Below are positions 10,103 to 21,197 of a stretch of 64,000 nucleotides of DNA, piece by piece. The notes beneath the pieces are model-generated. The model worked only from the letters and a program-made list of their open reading frames with translations, ran no database searches and was not told the origin of the DNA. Origin of the DNA: Moniliophthora roreri (Eukaryota > Basidiomycota > Agaricomycetes > Agaricales > Marasmiaceae); assembly GCA_001466705.2 (NCBI GenBank), contig LATX02000178.1:186001-250000 (forward strand), given 5' to 3'. Within the stretch, counting starts at the first letter, position 1, and every line of letters begins with the position of its first letter. Made by a program: the position numbers and the translations under genes.

Positions 10103-12417
10103 TCAGAAACCAGCAGCCTCCAATCCCCTCCTGATATCAGCATTCGCAATCTCGGAATGCTGCACAAGTTGACTCTTTGCCCAAAAGGTGGCCTGCCAAT
10201 CCTTAGGAAACCTCGACGTCGCTCTGGTAATGAACTGTATTGTCTCCGAATTCTCTGCGATAGGATAGTGTTTCGACTGCGACCTCAACATGATCTTTGC
10301 AACTTCGTACCACCTCTGGCGCTGAGCAAAGGATATTCGATCACCGTCGTCCGAGTATTGGTCCTTGATGTGAACGATCTCGGAAAGGTACATTCCAACA
10401 AAGGGTACGCAAGGGCCTTCTGCGCTCAGTTGGAGGTTACGGTAGCCAGCAAAACCGCCTGTGGGTTCGTTGTATTTGAGAAGAGCATCCAGATTGTTCT
10501 TGCGCCCTACATGGGCCCACGTGAGGTGTAGACGAGCGACAACTGTACTAGAGAGCGCGTTGATGATAGCACTCATAGATGCAAAGTTGTTGAGATTCCG
10601 ACATTTCTATCACATCAAAGATTAGTTTCAAACGTGCTTGAAATGGAAAAAGATACGTGCCTCAGCCACTTTGATCCAGAAATCCACCGTGTCTGCCCGT
10701 CTTGCCAAGACTTTGCAATCCAGAATGCTGTTCGTGACCCATGCAGCAATCTTGTCGTGCGTCGAACAGAAAGCGTTCAGATGCTCGACTTCTTTACCGG
10801 TTTGCACCTTGGCATATCGTATGCACTCCTGAGGGGTAATCATTCTGTAGAGTTTGGATTCCAGTAGTGACAATTGTTCGGCGATATCTCCGGGGTCAAG
10901 CCGAAGTAGATCGCCTCTAGGGTCTCTCTTTCTTCTGCCACGGCTCGGAGAGTTGCTGGCGCAGGGGTAGGGCGAACTTGTCGGTATGGTGAATGTCTGC
11001 CATGAAGGTCAGATACAGTCTAGGGTAAAAAAAAAAAAAAAGGAAGTGCACTGCGCACCAGTCGGGAGATGGTCTTGACGATCAGCTGGGCCTGTTCTGC
11101 CAATGGATGGGGTGCTTTGATGAGCTGGAGGAATGCTGTCATATCCCTCGCAATCGTCGGCTCCTCCTCCAGTAACCTATGTTCCTCCAGCCACATGGAA
11201 AAAACGGTCAACACGAGACGCTGCGTCGTGCTATAGCACTTTTCCTTCCACTCTTCAAACTCGGCGTCTGTGACGTTTGGGGGATGGTCTGATCGATATT
11301 GATCTACGAGTAAATCAAATAGCTCCTGCGCAGACATGAAGGTTCGAAAGGTGGTGAGGAATATTCTCCGGTATTGGGTATCTTCGGCTGCTCCTACATG
11401 GGGGAATTAGTACACATCAGTTTCGCTCAGAATATGCGTAGACTCACGAGTGGAATCTTTGAACGACGACTCCCAAACCAACTTTTCTACCAGAGCTCTC
11501 TTGGTGCCCTTCAACAGCCTTCCGTCGTTATCCATCTCCAGCTCGCTGCTGTACCTCGGTTTAAGGTACCAAGGCATATTGGCCTGCATCAAGACGCTGT
11601 TGTAGTGGATAAGAGCCTCGTCGCTGCCTGTGAGCTGTCTTATCTTTTCGTCGGAGCGTTTTGAGGCAGAATCTGGGGATATGGAAGCATCCGAATTGAC
11701 GCGTTCACGCTGGGGGTCATGTAGAAGCGAGAGTCGGGGAAGCCGGCGGAATGAATCAGGGTCTTTTGGGGCGGATATGTCAGGGTCTGTTGGTGTCGGA
11801 GGCGTGGGTTTATTGACAAGCGGTCCGATTTTCGGACGCGAGGCTTGCGAGGGTATAAGAGGGAGTGGTGTCGCTGGGGAAGGCGAAGGAGGCGGTTGTC
11901 GTCGAGGATCGGTTACTTTCCTGGCTCGGTCGCCTTGGGGAGTAGGATCCGGTTCTTGGTCGTAAAGGGTCATACGGGCGATCGGAGCAGTGTTATAAAG
12001 CTGCTCGGCCTCATACTCGTAAATCCGGAGTTGTGGTAGTACATTGAGTAGGCGGTCCACCATGTCGTCTGTGAGCGGCTTGACAAAAGCCTGGGGTATC
12101 CATCCTACGGTGACGTCTCCGTCCTTGCGTATTGCCGCTAACCAACCATTCGACTCCTCCCTAACAATGTCTAGGATCTCATTTCGTCGAAATGAGAGTT
12201 GATCGGGGTCGTCTGAGTGGAAGTCGTGCATACATAGCACTGAATAGATAATGTCCGAGGTGCTACTCGTTGGACTTGTGTCTGTACTTGGGCGGGAAGA
12301 TGACGAAGGCGACGTGGAGTCGGGGGATCGGCTCAAAGTGGAAGAATAAGGCGCAGGGTCGATGGAAAGGTGAAGCGTCTGGCGCAATGATTGTGAACGG
12401 GCGAGTGTACGGGTCAT
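10103..12417 (-). CDS. Ras guanine-nucleotide exchange factor (SH3-RasGEFN-RasGEF, CDC25-like)
   Basis: Four exons (12417-11448, 11393-11059, 10996-10661, 10606-10103) give 714 residues. In order: a Ser/Thr-rich leader, an SH3 domain (about 60-115: VLCMHDFHSDD..LSFRRNEILDIV..GW..AFV), a long proline-rich linker, a RasGEF N-module (TQYRRIFLTTFRTFMSAQEL onward) and the catalytic RasGEF domain (DPGDIAEQLSLLESKLYRMI ... NNFASMSAIINALSS ... FAGYRN). It should load GTP on Ras in the cAMP or mating pathway at the membrane. The third intron uses a GC donor (GAG|GCACGT); the AAA acceptor and the NLNNFAS motif make it hard to place otherwise. The protein is shorter than yeast Cdc25. The ATG at 12417 is chosen because the upstream extension is low-complexity and implausible. 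Confidence 0.88.
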
Positions 12418-12632
12418 CGCAGTCGTTAAAAACCAACAAAGTGAGAGAAGAAACGAAGAATGGAATGGGGACGTGTACCAGAGACGTATGGGTAGAGAGA
12501 CAGGAAAGGGAGTAATCGGACCCAAGTCATCAACGGCACCGTCGTATGGGCGACACTTGTACTCTATAAGCGGCAACTGTTGTACACATACACCATATAC
12601 ACCGCGGCCATGAAAATACCAAAAAAATCATC

Positions 12633-13212
12633 TTATTTCCTGTCATTTCTGACATACATCCTGCAAGTATCCTGTCTCTCCAGTTCCTCTTTACTTTCCA
12701 GAAATCCCTCTGTTTTTTCTACGGCGCCCGAGCTATCTGCTTCCTGAGGCTGTTCTCCGTGAGTCCCTCCATCATTCGAGCACCATTGTACCTTCTCTTT
12801 ATGGCCACTCGCAATTTGATCATCATTCTCTTCGCGGACAAACTGTGCACACAAGTAATTACCATCAGATGCGAGAATCAGGCCCAGACTGGGTAAATCC
12901 GAATACACGCACCGATGCAATTTCAGCCCGGAATATGCACGTATCCATTGGTGAACTTGTTGGGAAATGGTACCTAAACACGGGGGACATGTCGAGGGGC
13001 CCCGGGGGAGAACTAGAGTTCCATACTGGCAACGTGAGATGTCGGGGCGCTTTTGGGGTTTCGATAGCGAGGCCCGGATGGCTTGATAGAAATTCTAAGA
13101 AATTGGGGACAAGCGACCGCTTCGAAAGGTCTCGGCTGCCTTGACGTAGAATGAGTCCGTTTACACAAGGAGTAGCGAGCAGATTTATCAAGAGCTGTCG
13201 AGCTTTCAACAT
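12633..13212 (-). CDS. Hypothetical protein, possible mitochondrial presequence
   Basis: Two exons (13212-12913, 12842-12633) give 169 residues. The N-terminus (MLKARQLLINLLATPCVNG) is basic and hydrophobic without acids, like a mitochondrial targeting segment. The middle has LVPNFLEFLSSHPGLAIETP and a proline-rich run, and the C-terminal exon is acidic and polar. I do not recognise the family. Intron 70 bases, donor GTGCGT, acceptor ACAG, phase 0. The gene lies head-to-tail with the RasGEF gene. Confidence 0.5.
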
Positions 13213-13819
13213 AAGAAACGCAGAGGAAGGGGAGGTAATGCTTCGACACTTTGCCAAAATGAATGGTGCTGATGATTATTAAGGTCCAAATTTATCAGGC
13301 AATCAGGCAGAGCGTAGCTGTGCTTCCCTAGATGATCTTGTGGCGTCAGTATTCATACAGCCCTGCCAGTGCACAACGTCAATGGTCCCTTGGATTGGCA
13401 GTGCTGAGCAATTTGGACAACAACAGAATGAAGTCTTCCTCTAGACCTACGTCCAGCGTGAGCGTCTAGTTCCAAACAGCGTCGTGAAGGACATGGGTGA
13501 AACAATTTTGGAATCTGATATGAGCGCTTGTTCCGTCAGCTCCGGACCGCCGGAACGTCGGACGATAGGCCGGTGGGCCATATGTCCAGGCAGCCAGCTC
13601 ATTATTGAATCTATCAAGCTTTTCGTACGTGGGAACAAACATTTTGGCACTTTCTATTCGTCTCAGCATGATGGACAGTCATGCTACGTGTCCTACATCT
13701 TCACCACCACACGAATCTAAGGCAAGTCCTAGCCGTGCCTGGGTCTTACATTCGTCCTATCTGCTTCAGTGTTGTGCGGTCAATGTATTAGGAGAATATC
13801 ACGAATATTAGTCACCGGC
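13213..13819. other. Intergenic, nothing recognised
   Basis: Short frames on both strands (at most 78 codons) without motifs or splice support. Confidence 0.4.
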
Positions 13820-14530
13820 ATGCTGGTGCTCTGGGTACTTTCAAGTCAGCATGTATCCGTGGCTTTCGGCATCTTGTAGCTTCTCCTCACAAGCTTCTCT
13901 GCCCAGATTGGGGGGCGACTAGTCACTCATTACATCGACGACACATACGGAGACACCGTCACTAGCGCATCCCCAATTTACAGCGGAAGCTGGATCGCGG
14001 CCTCTAACTGTATAAATTGGTTGTGCGGGCTCTCTTCGACCAGATTTCTCGCGAACGATGAACTGTTTGGCACGATAACAGTCGCCATGCAGGTGACTAT
14101 CCTATACTTGGATTCACATTTTCTTTCGTTGGTGCGTATACGAAGCTAGTGGTGAGCTCATTAAAATTGGCGTACAAGCACATCGTTTACGATATGTTGC
14201 ATTATCGCCGATTCACTCTCCCCAGAACTACAAACATGTCTTATCATTAACGCTTGGATAGGACACCCGCAGGAGACTTTGAACACGCATCTGATAAATC
14301 GAATACCTTCATATATTCAGCTCCTGTTCTATCCATGCCAAACCTATCAAACGAGAGGCATACTGCAGCTGTGCAGGCAGTTTCAAGCTTGATCACTTTT
14401 GTCGACTATACCAAGTACGTGAACATTGTTCTCTGAGGCCTGCCCGACGAAAATTGACAATCTTCGCAGATTTGATGACGGGAAACCGAATCAAGGAACT
14501 TTCCCCTCCTCCTTATTCAGTTGATGTTCT
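13820..14530 (+). pseudogene. Family A membrane glycoprotein, decayed copy (A1)
   Basis: Pieces of all three family A exons are present in order. The N-terminal part reads GRLVTHYIDDTYGDTVTS, matching the RxITxYIDDxxGD hallmark of A2-A4. The next hallmark (LRPD...N) is in another frame and runs into a stop. The second exon survives as PAGDFEHASDKSNTFIYSAP, matching PAGNYTHTSDDTKIFVYDAP of A4. The third begins FDDGKPNQG and stops almost at once, so the membrane helix is lost. At least one frameshift and several stops make it a pseudogene. It is the first of a head-to-tail series with A2 and A3. Confidence 0.75.
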
Positions 14531-14789
14531 CAACTAGGAGGTGAACGATATATTCTAATTTTTTGCAATGTTGGATTATGATCAAGATCAACGTCTAATA
14601 GCTTTTCTTACGCAGCAGTGCTTTGCCTGTTCGTTTTGACACATACATCATGGATCTTGCTTGGTGAGCATCGCACCCTACACGAATCATCACCATCTGC
14701 TGATCATCCCGAAGCCCCCTTTCCACAGATGTGATCCCATCAGTTTCCCAAGGCCGATTATATCGTGAGGCAGACGTCTGGATCCTCTC

Positions 14790-15934
14790 ATGAAACGCTC
14801 GCTCCTTCTTTACACCTTCTTGCTGGGTGCGCCAGTCGTCGGTCGCATCATCACTCGCTATATAGACGACGAACTTGGAGACGAAGTCACTGGAGAAAAG
14901 CCGAAATATTTTGGTAGTGGATGGGTCCAAGGTTCCAAGTGTCCAGTTTCACAATGCCGACTACGACCAGATCCTGCGCAGGCACGCAATGGAACTTGGC
15001 ATTTCAACTCGCGCTCGGCGAATGATCCACCCATAGGCGTAAACCTTACATTTACCGGCGAGGCGTTACAATTTGTATCATGGACCTATGGAGAGACTAA
15101 TTTTCCTGAGTGCAGGTTCAAGCGTCATGGTATTCGTCATTGTACCAAACCAAACCCCAGATTCCTCAGGGATTCTAGGATATGGCGTTTACGCTTTTAT
15201 GGATGACGAAGTTGAACCGGTCGGAGGATTGTTTCAGACAGCCGTCAACGCATCAGACCCGTTCAAATACTTCTTTCAAATGTATTCGAACTCCTCGTTA
15301 GCGAATACAACGCACATCTTGCAGCTAGTCAGTAACCCAGAGGGGAAAACAGACTCAGTGTTTCTCTTCGACTACGCGCAATACTCGTGGGTTCTATCTC
15401 TGTTTTATATGAAAGAAGAGACTCTTAGTTCTCACTTTCAGCTTTGATGATGGCCTACCAGACGACCCTGCATCGACAGCTCCCCCCGGTCCCGGCCCTG
15501 CTACCTCGACAGACCAATCTCAGGCAACGCCGAGTTCCAATAATGGTATTAACAACTCCAATAGCCCCAATGTCTCTGCTATTGTCGGCATCGTAGTTGG
15601 ATCGCTTGGGTTGATCGCGGTGGTAACAGTCGTAGTGTTATACATACTGCGTAGACGTCGACGTCGACGTCGACAACAGCCGGAGCCAAACTCCCGACCT
15701 TACATGCTCCAGGCGCTCCCAGACAAGGCTCCGAGGACGAGCAGAAGTTACACAGATACAGAAGCAACTACTAGCAATGGATTTGCTACCTCGACGTATA
15801 CATACGATACTCTTTCGACTTCGGAGGCGGCTCCAGTGCAGGAAGACGATCCGCCTTCCTACCAGTCCATCTTTCAACGAATGGCTTCTGCGAGAGCAGC
15901 TGCTACCGGTGGCGAGAAAGGTTCTCCGGGATAG
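14790..15934 (+). CDS. Family A single-pass membrane glycoprotein (A2)
   Basis: Three exons (14790-15057, 15116-15386, 15442-15934) give 343 residues. Order: signal peptide (MKRSLLLYTFLLGAPVVG), hallmark RIITRYIDDELGDEVTGEKP, two-part beta-rich ectodomain with N-glycosylation sites (NGTW, NLTF, NQT, NAS, NTT), Ser/Pro/Asn stalk, membrane helix (about 230-255: GIVVGSLGLIAVVTVVVLYI) and a cytoplasmic tail that opens with eight arginines in a row. Near the C-terminus is PPSY, a PY motif of the kind bound by WW domains of Rsp5/Nedd4 ligases. The first intron has a GC donor (ACCG|GCGAGG) where A3 and A4 have GTGAGT/GTGAGC at the same point. The family is uncharacterised; the layout suggests a cell-surface receptor or sensor, which is inference. 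Confidence 0.75.
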
Positions 15935-16303
15935 TCTATACTGCTATACACCATCACCACAAGTTGTCGAGACTGCGATTCGTTCAATAAAGCACAAAAC
16001 ACTATTGCGACATAGCAGGCAACCGCCTTGAAACCTTTGTTGTCCTTTACTTCGGGTTTCATATCATTTGATCACGCTTACGGGATTATGATACTTCCGG
16101 AGCTACTGTCTTTTGTTGTGGACCTCGATTGCTACCACTGCATGATGGCATCGAATCAAGATCTATCCATCACCCAAACTTAGCATATTCATTCGTGATG
16201 CAGAACCTGAGTCTTGATTGCTGTTCTCACCTGCCCAATCCACACAAATAAGCCAGTCCCATTTAAACCAATTTATTGCTACCCCATCTATGACCTATAC
16301 ACC

Positions 16304-17470
16304 ATGCTTGCCTGGGGCCAGTCTTACACACTATTATATCTGTCGCTCCTTATTCTTTTGCTGCCACCCGGACCGGTTTCCGGTAGACTGGTCGCTAAAT
16401 ATATCGATGATGAGTACGGTGATCTGGAGACGGGGGAAAAGCCAGAGTTCAAGGGCGATAGATGGATAAAAGGTGGGGTATGCGAGGGATGCATTCTTGG
16501 TGGTGCACTCAAGCCAAATCCCGGTTTCGCCTTTAATGGTACCTGGCATGATAATACACGACATGTAGAAGATCCTATCAGAAGTATTGTATTCAACTTC
16601 ACAGGTGAGTGGCCAGACAACGACCTGCGAAACCGACCTAACTGAGCTTGTTTTTTTTTTTCTTCGATTATCCACAGGAGTGTCGGTCGAGATTTTCTGC
16701 ATTCTGGCCAACAGACCCCCGACACAAGTGACTGCGACATATGATCTTTCCTTCGTGCTCGACGGGCAGCCGGTCGGGAACTTTACCCATAAACCCGACT
16801 CGGGGGAAGATTTCGCATACAATCAGTCTGTATTCTCCCAGCGCGATTTATCGTCGGGTACGAAACATACTATGGAAGTCAACTTAGACTCAAATTCGAC
16901 CGACGCTCTTCTTCTTTTTGACTATGCCAAATACGAGTATGTTAAACTCTTCTTCGTTCCTTTAGAAACTGACAGAACTTTTCTAGGATTGACGACGGGA
17001 TTCCAGACGCTTCGCCGACCAGCAGCTCGCCAATTATCAGTACACCACCTACCAGTACGTCGTCATCATCAACTTCAAGCGACGACGCTTCCAACGAGCG
17101 GCTGTCCATCATCCTCGGCGTCGTTCTCGGTACCTTTACATTATCCATGATCATCCTCCTGGTATGGATATGGAGACGATCTCGTCAACCACGTAACTCG
17201 CTGGAGTCCGGGATGCCGTCTGTACCTGTACCAGCACCTCCACAATCTCAATATGCGACCCAGATCCAACCAATCAAAGGTAGACCGCAACAACCTCCTG
17301 AGAGCGTGACACAATCTTCCACTGTCTTGTCGGCGTACGATGACGAAGGGATGATTTCCACCTCTTACATATTGTCACAATCGGAGCGCCCCAATACAGT
17401 GTTGCCGACCTATGAATCGCTGTACCGTAACGGGAGTGCATCAGCTCATCGCATAGTTGTTAATCGGTGA
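16304..17470 (+). CDS. Family A single-pass membrane glycoprotein (A3)
   Basis: Three exons (16304-16604, 16678-16936, 16987-17470) give 347 residues, with intron positions and phases identical to A2 and A4. Signal peptide (YLSLLILLLPPGPVSG), hallmark RLVAKYIDDEYGDLETGEKP, an NGTWHDNTRH segment shared with A2 and A4, the second half ending ALLLFDYAKYE, a Ser/Thr/Pro stalk, membrane helix (LSIILGVVLGTFTLSMIILL) and a tail of about 100 residues. Near its end is LPTYESL, a variant PY motif. The conserved FDYxxY just before the second intron is found in all copies. Function unknown; same inferred role at the cell surface as A2. Confidence 0.78.
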
Positions 17471-17832
17471 CTCGAATAAAATAAAGATGCGAGTGTTCAT
17501 TGCACAACATAGTACACGATAGAGCATGTAACTGGAGCGCTAGAGTGACCACAGTGAAGAGCCAAGAGCTAGGAGGACTTGCAGGTCGAACTTCTGCGCG
17601 CTGATACGGCCTGAGAAAATTTTAATCAACCTTTTGCCGAGTCTCTACATAAAACATTCCCCAACTTCTCACCTACATAATCATAGCGCTTCAAAAATGT
17701 TATCTTCCTCAGCCCTTTACAATATTATATCAAGCCCGATCCTTCGCACTCACTCACGCTGCGGAACCTAACGGTTGAACGGCAGTTGATAAGAGAGATG
17801 TCGCTAGCGCCCTTTTGATTCCGTGGCGTCTC

Positions 17833-19806
17833 ATGTCTCCCTTCCCTCTCCTCTTCCTGGTAGTCATTCCAGCTCTCTGTAAAGCTACTCAGATACCTTT
17901 TTCATCGACCACGATATCTCGCTTCTACTTTGGAGGATATGGAGATTTGGAATCAGAAAGATGGGATCTGGACGTTGAGCCCAGCATGAATGCAACGGAG
18001 AATCTGATTTTCGAGACTATAAGCTCCCTGCTGCAGCAATGGCCAAATACACGTTATCGAAACGGTGAGTATCGACGTCGTCCTTCAAAGAAGGACTCTC
18101 TAAACACAATAACAGGCCACACTATTGTACCTGCTCATATATTACCGGGCACTCTTCTCTATCACGGTCGCTCCGATCCAAACTTGCCTACTGGACCTGA
18201 ATGGACAGCTACAGATCCAGAACACTCAACTGTCTTCTGCCGTACGACGGATGACAAAGGTTGCTGGCATATCACTCTTGTCGCGACGCGACTTTTGAAT
18301 GTGCTGTACTTCGATGGAAGCAGTGCGGCTAAGATGCCCTATGGGTCCATGGACACTCAAGACATTATTGCATGGGGCTTGGTCAATTCGACCAGATACT
18401 TTGCTGAACAGGAAAGGCTAGCTGCCCTGTGCACATGGGGAAAGCCGCTCGGAATCGACGGTTTTGTGAGGTACGAAGTAATCATTCTATTTTGAGCTTG
18501 TTACTAATTACCTTTTGCACTAACAGAATGGAGATGGACTTGTGAGTGCTCGATTCTGTTGGTGGTACCATGTTTCTATTGCCGACTTATTTGCCCTTGT
18601 AGTGAAGTAATGCTCTGTGACTTTACCGCTGGCTTGGAGGTGGAATCCATGCTCAATCTCGAAATAGTTGATAGCGATCCTAGTCCTCCTATTAAACACA
18701 GGATAAATCAAGACTTGGCGCGACTCTACTACGATATCAACTCTTTCGGTGCTCGTGTGATACGTAGGGACATTGAAGTGATTCGCGCGGGAGGCCACCA
18801 TAATACTTTTCCGGGCGAGACGCGTATTCAACTCGACTTATCGCGGTTGATCTCATTTTATGACACCGAACTCGTACCCAGTCTCGTCGAACCACGATTG
18901 AAGACGAAGAGCAGACTCGCTCACCGTCTGGAGAGAATTTCTTCAGAGGATATCAAAGCTGTCATGCACAGACTGGAAGATACATACTCCTCTCCAGCTG
19001 CTACCAGCGGTATAGATTGGTTCACGTTACTTCGAGTCATCAAGGACCGGTATGCGGACCGATTGGAGCTGATCAGGGATATCTTGAATGAAACTACCAC
19101 CTCTCGATTCACCGACGATCTTCGGGCGCGAAATATCCATGTCCAACTGACGGTGATGATGCAGCCGTACCTCCTTTATTCCATGAATTCCACTTCACAT
19201 TCACCTTCCCCGTTCAATTCTTCGACTTCATGGGCAAAGCCAGCTTTCGAACTGTGTTCTACCGCTCATACGCGCTACATATCATCTTCACTGGTGCTCT
19301 CGAGTGCCTTGACGCCTTCCGAGATTTTGATTCTACGAGCTGTTGAAGGCACTACGAAGGAGATATGTCGAACGGTCACCAATATGTGGGTGAGGGGTGT
19401 TGAGGCGGGATTACATCAAGATGAAAAATCAGATGAGGACGAACCTCCCAGGCCTCAAGTCTCAACAGCGAGGCTTTTTGACTCATGGAGAGTAGAGGTC
19501 GAGAGGCTGATGAGTTGGCTAGATTGGAGTATATGGTTGAAGTGTCGGCCCAGATGTGCAATCGGGGTAAGTGTCCATAACTTTCCTCGTTTGACTCACT
19601 TAATCTTTATATTCCAGGAAATCTGTTATTTGCCAACTTGGCCTTTCTTCCGCTGGAGTACTGGCAGTCCGCCTGGTTTTCCTGGTCGAGGTCATAGAGG
19701 TCCGCCGCCTCATGGGTTTGCGTTTGGAGGCAAGGAGCAAGAGGATGCGGATTGGTTCGATCCTCAGCCTACCTGTCATCGAATCATACAACCACTAGAT
19801 TATTAA
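17833..19806 (+). CDS. Family B large secreted protein (B1), possible ART-like N-terminal domain
   Basis: Five exons (17833-18064, 18116-18470, 18527-18541, 18603-19566, 19618-19806) give 584 residues; exon 3 is a 15-nt microexon coding MEMD. It has a signal peptide (FPLLFLVVIPALCKA) and N-glycosylation sites. The N-terminal half contains LPGTLLYHGRSDP, EWTATDPEHSTVF, then a beta strand pair (CWHITLVATRLLNVLYFDG) and a Cys-containing F.VMLCDF segment. The C-terminal half is helical, ends with CYLPTWPFFRWSTG and a Gly/Pro-rich tail. I know this as a widespread uncharacterised fungal family. The LYHG..TATDPEHS..F order recalls ADP-ribosyltransferase folds, but the catalytic glutamate cannot be assigned by eye, so this is only a suggestion. 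A disrupted paralogue (B2) lies downstream. Confidence 0.75.
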
Positions 19807-21197
19807 CCTCTATATGTATCAAATTTTCGTATTTAAATATCAGTACTTGCTATTTTTGAAAACTCGCTTCTTTTCACTTGTCCAACTTGAGCTTGATGTG
19901 ATGGGTCGTTCAACCTCCATGATAGACGCCTAAAGCGTTTCCACGTTCTTCCGCTACGACCACTACAACCTCAATCCGGATTCACGGCTTTGACATCAAA
20001 AAGCAACCCTACGACTCAATTCCTCAAGTCTCACGCCTCAAATAGTTTCTTTCTTACGCATCCCGAAAAGCCCTAACGCTGACCTTGGGCGCGACAACTA
20101 CTGCACATGGAAAATAGCAATTTTCAACTTCACGCTGCTTTTCTCCGATCCGCAGCAGATATCCGGAGGTTTCATGACAATACCAACAGCTCAAATATAC
20201 TCGATATGTCTCTGGCGTGCCCGCGAGGATACGCACGGTACCGCATCCGTATCGTCGAAGGTCTCGGACTTCCACTATACGGTACGGTAACGGGGGCACC
20301 GTCTTATCGCTTACGGTTGTGTTGCGTGCACACGGTAGTCAAGGTTATAAGGTGTGGTTTTCCATCATCAAACCAGCAAATACATTGACCAGCCGGTCTC
20401 CCGGAGCCGTCATGATTCAACGGTTTCTACCGCACGTCCAACCTTGTCGTCATCTCCTGACGTCCACTTCTCGGCCACTTCTCAAGTAGCAAAACATGCC
20501 AATATTCGGGTTATGGGACTTTCTAGGTACGTGACTAGTTAACCCTCCGCTACTAGTCTCTTAACCGGCTCTTTTCCAGTTCGCTTCAACATGGATGCCT
20601 CGAATCTCGAAGCTGTTGTACCATTGTCCTCTACATCAAAATACAAGATCTCTTTATCATATTGGCACTCTCAGTGCACTCTAAACGCCCTGAAATTACT
20701 TCTGTGAGCATCCAGGGTAGTGCAATCGAGTATAGGGATTCACCTACCAAATCTTTGACCTTTCCTTGAACTCTTGCCTGACCTGGGTTCTTTTCTGGCT
20801 GTATCTTGCAACTTCAATCTATATCATGGTCACTGGGTCGTCTTGAAGGGCTTGTTATAGGCTCTGTGAGGTCTGAGGCGTGGATATAATCAAGAATGGG
20901 CAGCTCTACAGGTTATTCGGTTCGGTTCGAATACTGTACCATATACGTCATACGACCGTAAACTATCACTCGCTTCTCCTCCGAAGAAGCAAGGGAGGTG
21001 AAAGGGTCCTTGACGCCACCATATACGGACGGTACCATGCTCGTCGTCACCGTACAATTACTTTCGTATGTGACCGTATTACGGTACGGTGCGGAGCCCT
21101 ACTTTTGCAGCCTCCGAAGGAATCATCCCCAGCGCTCACATATCTGTCACTGGAATATATAAGAGTCACCGATTTGCTCATGTAGAACTTTTAACCC
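19807..21197. other. Intergenic with clustered ACGGTA/TACCGT words
   Basis: No coding potential was found. The words ACGGTA and TACCGT and near variants recur (about 20225-20300, 20930-20970, 21025-21095). The segment near 20225 (gcacggtaccgcatccgta) resembles the reverse complement of that near 21080 (tattacggtacggtgcgg). This may mark a decayed inverted-repeat element, but ends and target duplications could not be set. Confidence 0.3.

Noticed and set aside
10055..10531. 158-codon frame on the plus strand
   Set aside because: Antisense shadow of the RasGEF catalytic domain.
11020..11058. A-rich run as a possible retroposon tail
   Set aside because: On the gene strand it is the T-rich tract inside RasGEF intron 2, with no target duplication or inserted gene.
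16334..16822. 162-codon frame on the minus strand
   Set aside because: It is antisense to family A gene A3 and its intron, with no motif. The plus-strand model explains the coding signal.
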